From: Candidatus Methanophagales archaeon ANME-1-THS
GTDB lineage: Archaea > Halobacteriota > Syntropharchaeia > Alkanophagales > Methanospirareceae
Assembly: GCA_004212135.1 (NCBI GenBank)
Contig: RXIE01000077.1
Coordinates: forward strand, 1-13,939
Direction of reading: 5' to 3'
Length of the DNA: 13,939 bases
Below the pieces are notes generated by a model, which was not told the origin of the DNA, did not search any database, and saw only the letters and a list, made by a program, of their open reading frames with translations. The position numbers were made by a program, and so were the translations under genes. Shown here piece after piece: positions 1-5,739 of the stretch. Position 1 is the first letter of the stretch, and each line of letters begins with the position of its first letter.

Positions 1-257
1 TGACTGGATCTTCCGCCCTTCTTCTATCGTCAGTTCACGCACGTATATGCACACAAAACACCCTATTCACGAGGTCATATTTATACTTTTCGGTCAAAAA
101 GAGAACAACCTTGATAGACATACCACTAAGTGGTGAAAGTAAATTAAAAAGCTTTCGGTTTCCAAATTTCCAGAATGTACGGTACGCAGCAGTGCCTCAC
201 GGGGCATTGCACACTACATAAATTGAAACATCCCGGAATCGTCTGCTCACACGAGAC
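1..257. other. Intergenic stretch, nothing recognised
   Basis: I see no convincing coding frame or RNA gene here. A short palindrome (ACCACT-A-AGTGGT, about 122-134) is present, with no evidence of function. From about 229 the sequence becomes similar to the region just downstream of the intact cooS gene (from about 1444), so the duplicated block includes about 30 bp of 3' flank. Confidence 0.5.
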
Positions 258-600
258 CTAGATACCCAGTTTTCTCCGATTTGCTTCTATGTGGGCCAGG
301 ATAGCGTCCGCTGCTTTGACCGGATCTCGCTCGACATTCAGCAGGCCGCCCGTCACCTGTTTGCAGTCCTGAGTCAGAAGTTTGACCAGATTTGGTGCCC
401 GGTAACCGTTGGTACCAGATTGACATACGTATAGAGTCCCAGTGCCAGAGCGGCGGTGGCCCGAAGGGTCTTGACCGTCTGATCAGTGTGGTAGTGGTAC
501 GTCGATGCGCCCATGAGGTTTCTAAGCAGCATCATGCGCATCGCCATGCCATCCGCGGTAATGCCACACACACCCGGCTTGTTTAGTACTGCATCTGTTT
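258..600 (-). pseudogene. Internally deleted remnant of a CooS-like gene (paralogue of the 1474-3378 gene)
   Basis: Two blocks match the intact gene downstream in the window. Positions 258-450 correspond to its C-terminal end (for example GLYTYVN and the final RRKLG). Positions 453-600 correspond to residues of about 65-111 (CGITADGMAMRMMLLR onward). The offset between copies changes from 1217 to 2594 at the junction, an internal loss of 1,377 bp, exactly 459 codons, so the reading frame continues across the join (LRATA-ALALGLYTY). One missing C in the run near 400 then shifts the frame before the C-terminus. The N-terminal part with the Fe-S cysteines is unrecognisable beyond about 600. The remnant keeps the same Tyr in the MGASTY motif as the intact copy, so it comes from the same deviant subfamily. 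It lacks every C-cluster ligand and cannot be a working enzyme. Confidence 0.85.
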
Positions 601-638
601 TTAACGGTAATACTGGGATGATTTTCGTGATTATTCTC

Positions 639-1064
639 TTATCTTATTCCTTCACTCAATATAGTCACCTTAATCTGGTCTTTCACCTTTGTAAAATGGT
701 GGTCTAACGTTATGATCTCGTTCACTTCGGGCAGAGAAATCGCTGAAACAAAGTGGATAGCATCTGACGCTGGTAAACCCGTGGATACTGAAACAGCCAA
801 AACTGAATTCATAAAGGTCTCAAAATCTTCAGCGTAATATATTTGTAGATTTTCCATCCTCTGTAACGTGGTTACATGCTTCAATCCCACTTTTTCGCTG
901 ATGTTTCTCGTAATGAAACCACCTATTTCTGCCAATCCAAAAACTGAAATTGCTGTTGGATGCCTATCGTAAATTATGGTATTTACGACACTTCGGCAGA
1001 CTTTGTGATTTGGATCCGTCGGGAGAAAAGCACCTATAAAGACAGAGGAATCAATATACCTCAT
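639..1064 (-). CDS. vapC: PIN-domain toxin (VapC-type ribonuclease)
   Basis: This 141-aa protein has the compact PIN fold layout with four acidic positions that bind the catalytic metal: Asp5 (MRYIDSSVF), Glu46 (GLAEIGG), Asp101 (ASDAIHFVSA) and Asp121 (IITLDHHF). PIN toxins of VapBC modules are Mg2+/Mn2+-dependent endoribonucleases that cleave tRNA or rRNA when the antitoxin is lost. The gene starts 3 nt after the stop of the upstream gene (1068-1322), with a GGGAG ribosome-binding site lying inside that gene's end, the usual antitoxin-toxin layout. Length is normal and the active site looks complete. The RNA target cannot be told from sequence. The pair sits between the cooS remnant and the intact cooS gene. 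Confidence 0.85.
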   Translation of the reverse strand: MRYIDSSVFIGAFLPTDPNHKVCRSVVNTIIYDRHPTAISVFGLAEIGGFITRNISEKVGLKHVTTLQRMENLQIYYAEDFETFMNSVLAVSVSTGLPASDAIHFVSAISLPEVNEIITLDHHFTKVKDQIKVTILSEGIR

Positions 1065-1067
1065 TCT

Positions 1068-1313
1068 TCAACGCTCCCTTTCCTTTAGAAAATCATCCAC
1101 CGTAAGCGAAATCCCTTTCCTCTTTAAAATTACCAGCGTTTCTTTCGCTAATTCATCTAAAGTATCGAGAGTTTGTTCATCTTTTTCCACCTTGCCGGTT
1201 CTTCTCAATTCACCCATTATGTCTAACAACTCTTTCGTTTCTGGAGGCAATATCTTTAATCTCCACAAACCTGTAAGATTAATTGCCTGTGTTCTTATCA
1301 CAGTCTGGGCCAT
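1068..1313 (-). CDS. vapB: VapB-like antitoxin
   Basis: This small charged protein lies immediately upstream of the PIN toxin and is presumably translated with it. The frame is open to a GTG at 1322. I prefer the ATG at 1313 (MAQTVIRTQ, 81 aa), because the AAGGAG ribosome-binding site is 8 nt before that ATG and would abut the GTG. The C-terminal part is helical and charged (DTLDELAKETLVILKRKG, ending DDFLKERER), as expected for an antitoxin tail that wraps the PIN active site. The N-terminal half would be the dimer/DNA-binding part, but I do not recognise a clear AbrB or ribbon-helix-helix signature. The antitoxin call therefore rests mainly on position, size and neighbour. Confidence 0.65.
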   Translation of the reverse strand: MAQTVIRTQAINLTGLWRLKILPPETKELLDIMGELRRTGKVEKDEQTLDTLDELAKETLVILKRKGISLTVDDFLKERER

Positions 1314-1344
1314 CTTTTCCACTCCTTACTTCTCTCTACATCCC

Positions 1345-1354
1345 TTTTATATAA
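1345..1354 (-). promoter_or_regulatory. Box A (TATA) promoter element for vapBC
   Basis: The minus strand reads TTATATAAAA followed by GGG, a near-consensus archaeal TATA box. Initiation about 25 nt downstream would give a 5' leader of only about 12 nt before the ATG at 1313, which supports that start choice. Confidence 0.55.
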
Positions 1355-1473
1355 CATTATGTCATCTATTATAAACACATAACGATTAGGTACTGCTAAC
1401 AGATGCATTATCCACCGCCCATTTGAATCTTTGTAAATTCTTGCATCCCGGAATCGTCTGCTCGCACGAGCCT

Positions 1474-3378
1474 TTATAAACCCAGTTTTCTCCGATTCGC
1501 TTCTATGTGAGCCAGGATAGCATCCGCTGCTTTGACTGGATCTCGCTCGACATTCAGCAGCCCGCCCGTCACCTGTTTGCAGTCCTGAGTCAGGAGTTTG
1601 ACCAGATTTGGTGCCCCGGTAACCGTTGGTACCGGATTGACATAGGTATAGAGCCCAAAAGCCAGCGCGAATATCGCATCAATCGTCGCCTTCTGTTCCA
1701 TATATTCCGGCGCGGCCGCCGCAACCGGGAGGTCCGGAAGAGGCACGCCACCCAATGCAGTTGAGATCGCTGCTAACAGGTCCGCTAGCCGGCCCGTGTC
1801 CGTGCAGGTTCCAAAGCTCAGTACGGGTGGGATATTCAGCTTTGTGCAGAATCTTTTAAGACCCATGCCTGCAAACTCCTTAGCTTCTGGAGTACAGAGC
1901 CCTGCAACCTGCATGGCACCATTACCACAGCCCATAGAGAGCACCAGAATATCACGTTTAATCAGTTCACTGGCGATTCGGACGCTCTGTATATCCTGAC
2001 CAGAATCCCGCAGCGTGGTGCACGAAACGAGACCCACAATCCCTCGCAAGGTTCCATCTTTTAGAGCTTCTAAGAGTGGAGTGAGCGTGCCACCAAGTGC
2101 AGCAAGAATGCTTTCAGGCGAAAAGCCGACCAGAGCTTCTTTCACGGGCAAGCCAGTAAACTGCTCGACTGAAGCTCTGCGGTCTTTAAAGTTCGCGATT
2201 GCCATCTGCAGCAGTTGAGCTGCTTGCTCTTCAGCCTTCTCAGGCTCGTAGTTGATCCGATCAGTAATGCCTTCAAAAGCAACGAGCTCACTCAGTGGCA
2301 CGAGTCTGAACTTGTAGGTTGCGGCATATAACGGGTCTATCGGCATCGAACAGTTCATGTCTGCGGCGAAGAGATCCACGCAGCCACTGGCAAAAACCGC
2401 CTCTTGCATGAGCCAGTTTCCCGTGAAGCCGTAAAAGGCATCATCCATCGTCCATCGCTGGATCATCTCCTGACCGGTCTCGATATTCGCAATGACCCGC
2501 AACCCCCTGGCACCCACTGCCCGGGCTTTCTCCTGCCATTCTCGTTTTCGAGCCAGTTGAACCATCGCAAATCCGAGGAACGGCTCATGGCCGTTGGGCA
2601 GCACGTTCACAAAATCAGGATCCAGTACGCCAAGGTCCACGCGCATCTCATGGGGCTCGGGTATCCCAAAGAGGATATCCTGGCAGTATTCGTTCACCAC
2701 CTGGCTCTGGTACGCCATGGCTATGGCGAGCCGCATTGCCTTGAGCGCCAGGCTCACATAATAACCGTCGACGTTGGTGAGGCACGAACTTGTAGCCAGC
2801 ATCATCTCGCCATAAATCCCGCCCGGAAAGATCCCCAGTTGTTTCCAGACATCTTTGCGTTCTTGAGGCGCCAGCACCTCGACGATTTGACTAGGTTCAT
2901 AATACTTTCGGTTAAAATCAGCTTCCACAAAATCACAGAGACGAAGCGCGATTTCATGCTCTGAGCCTGCGGTACTTATCCCGAGTCGCGCAGCAAAATC
3001 CCGTAATTTTTCAGGCTCAGTGATTCTGAATAGTGTTCGACCTTGTGCAGTCGCCCGCAGGGTCTTGATCGTCTGATCAGTGTGGTACTGGTAGGTCGAC
3101 GCACCCATGACGTTCCTGAGCAGCATCATCCGCATCGCCATGCCATCTGCGGTAATGCCGCACACACCCCGCTTGTTCTTGAATGCATCCGCACGGCATG
3201 GTCCGTTCGAGCATAAATCACACCGAATTCCCGCCTGGCAGAACGGGCATCTCCTATCAGGATCGCCACCCATGCCCTGGGCCTCGTAGCGATCCCAGAT
3301 ATTGTCCATATGGTCCTTTTTGAGTCGCTCGTACACCCTCCGAACCGATTCATGGTACGAAATCCTATTCTTGTCCAT
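1474..3378 (-). CDS. CooS-family protein, deviant (hybrid-cluster-like) CO dehydrogenase homologue
   Basis: The protein is 634 aa, full length for a Ni-CODH catalytic subunit (CooS). The N-terminal Fe-S region has C44-x2-C47, C53, C56, C61 and C73. The last four match the B-cluster ligands. C44/C47 gives a C-x2-C spacing for the D-cluster, as recalled for Desulfovibrio vulgaris CODH ([2Fe-2S]), instead of the C-x7-C of Carboxydothermus CODH-II. For the C-cluster, H264, C343, C453, C484 and C525 match CODH-II H261, C333, C446, C476 and C526. The equivalent of C295 is Glu300 (VIANIETGQE versus VVGICCTGNE). The catalytic His93 is Tyr96, while Lys563 is kept. Known CooS-V of C. hydrogenoformans also lacks a C-cluster cysteine, holds an Fe/S/O cluster, does not oxidise CO and slowly reduces hydroxylamine. 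I infer a similar non-CODH redox enzyme here, cytoplasmic and fed by a ferredoxin. The start ATG follows a GAGGGG site. Confidence 0.85.
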   Translation of the reverse strand: MDKNRISYHESVRRVYERLKKDHMDNIWDRYEAQGMGGDPDRRCPFCQAGIRCDLCSNGPCRADAFKNKRGVCGITADGMAMRMMLLRNVMGASTYQYHTDQTIKTLRATAQGRTLFRITEPEKLRDFAARLGISTAGSEHEIALRLCDFVEADFNRKYYEPSQIVEVLAPQERKDVWKQLGIFPGGIYGEMMLATSSCLTNVDGYYVSLALKAMRLAIAMAYQSQVVNEYCQDILFGIPEPHEMRVDLGVLDPDFVNVLPNGHEPFLGFAMVQLARKREWQEKARAVGARGLRVIANIETGQEMIQRWTMDDAFYGFTGNWLMQEAVFASGCVDLFAADMNCSMPIDPLYAATYKFRLVPLSELVAFEGITDRINYEPEKAEEQAAQLLQMAIANFKDRRASVEQFTGLPVKEALVGFSPESILAALGGTLTPLLEALKDGTLRGIVGLVSCTTLRDSGQDIQSVRIASELIKRDILVLSMGCGNGAMQVAGLCTPEAKEFAGMGLKRFCTKLNIPPVLSFGTCTDTGRLADLLAAISTALGGVPLPDLPVAAAAPEYMEQKATIDAIFALAFGLYTYVNPVPTVTGAPNLVKLLTQDCKQVTGGLLNVERDPVKAADAILAHIEANRRKLGL

Positions 3379-3420
3379 ATTTTAACCCCTCTCTTTGTAT
3401 CCTCAAAAGCGGTTGAACTA

Positions 3421-3430
3421 CTTTAAATTG
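3421..3430 (-). promoter_or_regulatory. Possible box A element for the cooS-like gene
   Basis: The minus strand reads CAATTTAAAG, centred about 48 nt before the cooS ATG, in the 130-bp gap after the ferredoxin gene. An own promoter would let cooS be expressed even though the upstream genes are broken. Confidence 0.35.
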
Positions 3431-3508
3431 TTATACTATTCAAAAACCCCATTTCCTTAGTCTCTGACTAACTTTATTCTCCAACTCTTCTCTTTTCTCG
3501 CCGCTTCT

Positions 3509-4275
3509 TTATTCCACTCGCAATTTTTCACCAGTTATACTTATTACCCTCTCTTCAAGCGGTATTGTTTTCCGGGCTTCTCTTATCGCTTGCTGGACAA
3601 GGGTTATAAGACCAAAACAGCAGGGCACTTCCATGTATACGACTGTTACACTTCTGGGATTTGCTGTTTCGATTATCTGCCTAAGTTTCTCTTTATATGC
3701 GTCAACATCGTCAAGTTTTGGACAGCCAATAGCAATCGCCTTACTCTTCAGAAAATCCTGGTGAAAGTCGGCGTAAGCTTCTGGTAATAAGGAGCGTATG
3801 GTTGGACTAAATGCAGTTGTATCGGCCAATGCCGTAATGCTGAGCGAGGTCCCGCGGGTTCTTTAGCTACTTTCTCCTCCTTCTCTGTCCACTGGGGCAT
3901 CCGGGCTGAAGGACATGCAGTTACACCTTTAGGCAGTTTATGTGTGTGATATTCAGGCAATTCCTGTGCATGCTCCACAAGATGTTTTAGATGTTCTTCG
4001 AGCATCTCAGGTGCAGTTTCTTTAATTCGAGCGATGGTTGCCTCTTCATCGTAGGGTTCCGCCTCCCTTTCTTTAATTGTTAGTGCTCCTGTTGGGCAGG
4101 AACCGAGACATGCACCAAGCCCATCACAGTGAAACTCTTTCACCAACCTCGCTTTTTTACCTTCTGGCGTATCAACTATCTGGATTGCTTGTTCGGGGCA
4201 AGATGGGATGCAAATTCCACAACCGTCACATAAATTCTCAGCAATCTTAATAATCTTTCTTTTTGCTTTCTTCAT
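3509..4275 (-). pseudogene. Ferredoxin-type 4Fe-4S protein, split by a frameshifting deletion
   Basis: Two overlapping frames carry parts of one protein of about 260-270 aa. The upstream part (4275 to about 3780) has a complete cluster motif, C16-x2-C19-x2-C22-x3-C26 (CDGCGICIPSCP). A second motif (CDGLGACLGSCP) keeps three cysteines, with Leu where the fourth would be. It continues to a CPSARMPQ motif and ALRHWPIQLHL. The downstream part (about 3770 to 3509) continues with AYADFHQDFLKSKA, GCPKLDD and MEVPCCFGL. In family members I remember, these halves are joined by a short segment like NADLLLAADC. Here that segment is missing, and the loss must be of the form 3n+1 nt (about 40 nt), so the frame breaks near 3775. 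The protein probably passed electrons to the CooS-like enzyme encoded 130 bp downstream. A GGGTG site precedes the ATG. It could still yield a truncated two-cluster ferredoxin. Confidence 0.75.
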
Positions 4276-4284
4276 AGTACACCC

Positions 4285-4566
4285 TTACGAATGATTAGTT
4301 AGCACACGTTCTTTTAAATTATTACCCGGATGTACGTGCTTTACACAATGCTGACAACCCGATGCTCGACTAACTCCCTCCTTAACCTCTTCCGCTCTTC
4401 TAACAGCTTCTTCTAGCAGGGTGCCTTTCGCCACCTTTATGTGCACACCTGCATAAATCTATCTTCTGTTCTCTCAGATCTAGGGCAGATGTCAACAGCG
4501 ATCTCGTATGCTCTGCATAATACTCATCAATCTCTACTCTGAACCTTTATAGTGCTCCAGATTCAT
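4285..4566 (-). pseudogene. Small CxxC protein of unknown function, broken by two frameshifts
   Basis: An ATG overlaps the stop codon of the upstream CMD gene (ATGA at 4566-4563), but the frame stops after ten codons at 4534-4536. Restoring one base there continues into a coding-like frame (EIDEYYAEHTRSLL, LDLREQKIDLC). Removing one base near 4450 continues into a third (GVHIKVAKGTLLEEAVRRAE, SGCQHCVKHVHPG), which stops 9 nt before the ferredoxin start. The reconstructed protein is about 93 aa, charged and helical, with a Cys-x2-Cys-Val-Lys-His motif that could bind metal or be redox-active. I do not recognise the family. The translational overlap and smooth reconstruction argue for a real gene that has decayed; the exact sites of the indels are my inference. 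Confidence 0.45.
4311..4324 (-). promoter_or_regulatory. Possible box A element for the ferredoxin gene
   Basis: The minus strand reads TAATAATTTAAAAG, centred about 40 nt before the ferredoxin ATG at 4275. It lies inside the end of the broken CxxC gene, so it may be fortuitous. Confidence 0.3.
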
Positions 4567-4918
4567 TTGAGCAGCTTTTTTGTCGCATTCTTGCATGCAT
4601 TGACCCCAGGCGCTCCGGCTGTCACGTAGACCACGCCAAGTGTATCCAGTATCTCTTCCTTGGTAGCGCCATGGTGCAGTGCGCTCTTCATCTGCGCTTC
4701 CGCACAGTCCGGGCAGAGCCGCGCGGCTACTACAGCAGGTGCCATCAGTACTTTTATCTTCGCAGGCAGCGCGGTATCTCTCCAGAGCGCCTCATCGCTG
4801 TCACGATAAAGCTTAAACATTCAGGCGCATGCTCACCCACGAGCTGCTGTATCTCGGGCACGAAACCCATGCTCTTCTTTGCAAGCTCAAACTGTTCTTT
4901 AATCTCTTTCTTTTCCAT
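4563..4918 (-). pseudogene. Carboxymuconolactone decarboxylase / AhpD-like protein with a one-base frameshift
   Basis: A start at 4918 is strongly marked by GGAGGGGAGG 8-10 nt upstream. The frame runs MEKKEIKEQFELAKKSMGF to HAPEC and then leaves the CMD frame. Adding one T in the TTT run at about 4817-4820 joins it to FKLYRDSDEALWRD and the CMD core, giving 118 aa, the normal length of a single-domain CMD protein. The core has LPAKIKVL, then the CxxC pair CPDC and the helix HHGATKEEI. In AhpD-type proteins this CxxC is the thiol peroxidase-reducing centre. The histidine usually four residues after the second Cys is Gln here. A peroxidase or thiol-redox role in stress defence is the family-based guess. 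The fragment from 4820 alone would lack the first helix. A sequencing error in the short T run cannot be excluded. Confidence 0.75.
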
Positions 4919-4962
4919 TGCTTATGCCTCCCCTCCTATTGGATAGAATATTCACCCGGTCA

Positions 4963-4973
4963 CTTATTTAAAT
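4963..4973 (-). promoter_or_regulatory. Box A element for the CMD gene
   Basis: The minus strand reads ATTTAAATAAG about 50 nt before the ATG at 4918, followed by a strong ribosome-binding site. This is a plausible independent archaeal promoter. Confidence 0.4.
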
Positions 4974-5054
4974 GCCCGCTCGTAAACTACGGTAACAGGT
5001 ACAATAGTCGGCCGAAGACGTCCGATGAGTCACACGCTACCTAGTTTTTCCATC

Positions 5055-5417
5055 TCAGGATCGTATCATGGTCAACAGCATCTTGAATTTCGTCACCGCG
5101 CGCAGGGCATGAGGTTCATTTGCGGGCATTATAATCATCTCTCCGGCATTCACGCTGAACGATTTACCCGCGATGATGAGCTCCACTTCACCTTCGATGA
5201 TATAGACCAGCGCATCAAATGGTGCGGTATGCTCACTCAATCCCTGCCCCCTCCGCGAAGGCAAAAAAGGTCACTGTACCCGTCTTCTTGTCAAGTATCG
5301 TTCGACTCACCACAGCACCTTCCTGATAATCCGCCAGGTCGACTAATCTCATCGCATGTCCTACAAGTTTCTTCTTTCCCGGTTCTTCTTTCCCGGTTCT
5401 TCTTCAGTACGTTCCAT
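5055..5417 (-). pseudogene. Small cupin-domain protein broken by a 14-bp duplication and a one-base insertion
   Basis: The likely start is the ATG at 5417, with a GGTGA site 5 nt upstream. After a few codons the frame meets a 14-bp tandem duplication (5371-5398) and stops. With one repeat unit removed, it continues as KKKLVGHAMRLVDLADYQEG and VVSRTILDKKTGTVTFFAF. A second break is a G run (5247-5251 on the plus strand) that is one base too long. Reading four G instead of five joins AFAEG to QGLSEHTAPFDALVYIIEGE and the cupin end MIIMPANEPHALRA. The repaired protein of about 115 aa is a typical single cupin barrel. Conserved metal-site histidines are visible in SEHTAP and NEPHAL. Small cupins of this kind occur near redox enzymes in anaerobes, but the substrate is unknown. 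The two indels total +15, so the end is back in the original frame, but a stop lies between them. Confidence 0.75.
5371..5398. repeat. 14-bp tandem duplication inside the cupin gene
   Basis: CTTCTTTCCCGGTT occurs twice head to tail, followed by the first six bases of a third unit. Deleting one copy restores the cupin reading frame, so this looks like a recent replication-slippage event that inactivated the gene. Confidence 0.9.
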
Positions 5418-5455
5418 TCTTCTCACCACTTTCTTATTTACTTTACTTCCTGCCC

Positions 5456-5463
5456 TATTTTAG
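5456..5463 (-). promoter_or_regulatory. Possible box A element for the cupin gene
   Basis: The minus strand reads CTAAAATA centred 43 nt before the ATG at 5417, the same spacing as for other genes in this window. Confidence 0.3.
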
Positions 5464-5695
5464 AGCATCAAGGGGACAGCCAGCTATGGTGCACGGATAA
5501 CCTTTCTTGCTTTAATGTATCTTTTGATTCCTCAGAATAAGCAGTTGGATCTGATGAGGAACAGACAACTCATTTTTAATCCTCACGCAGATCGATCACG
5601 ATCTTGTTCAATGATCCTATCAAGTTGGACGCCATGAGCGCATTAGTTCGATGTTCAGCAGCACGACTCCCATGGCTGCTGGCTGAGAGGTAAAC
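5464..5695. other. Divergent intergenic region
   Basis: This lies between the cupin gene (minus) and the CysRS-like gene (plus). There is one short minus-strand open frame (about 5576-5698), coding-like near its end (NALMASNLIGSLNKIVIDL then RED-stop). It has no start signal or recognisable family and may be the tail of a lost gene. I see no RNA gene. Confidence 0.35.
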
Positions 5696-5703
5696 AATTT
5701 ATA
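5696..5703 (+). promoter_or_regulatory. Box A element for the CysRS-like gene
   Basis: AATTTATA is centred about 25 nt before position 5726. A transcript starting there would just include the GGTGA ribosome-binding site (5727-5731) ahead of the GTG start at 5740, giving a very short leader. Confidence 0.45.
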
Positions 5704-5739
5704 CCCCGACACCTCAAGAGATGGTTGGTGACGAGAACT

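Noticed and set aside
2404..2964. Plus-strand open frame of 186 codons opposite the cooS-like gene
   Set aside because: It is antisense to a clearly coding region, and has no family resemblance or start signal.
5025..5540. Plus-strand open frame of 171 codons over the cupin gene
   Set aside because: It is a shadow of the broken cupin; the minus strand carries a recognisable protein once two indels are repaired.
5725..5739. TTG start for the CysRS-like gene
   Set aside because: The GGTGA site lies inside this stretch and is well spaced for GTG at 5740, where family members begin.
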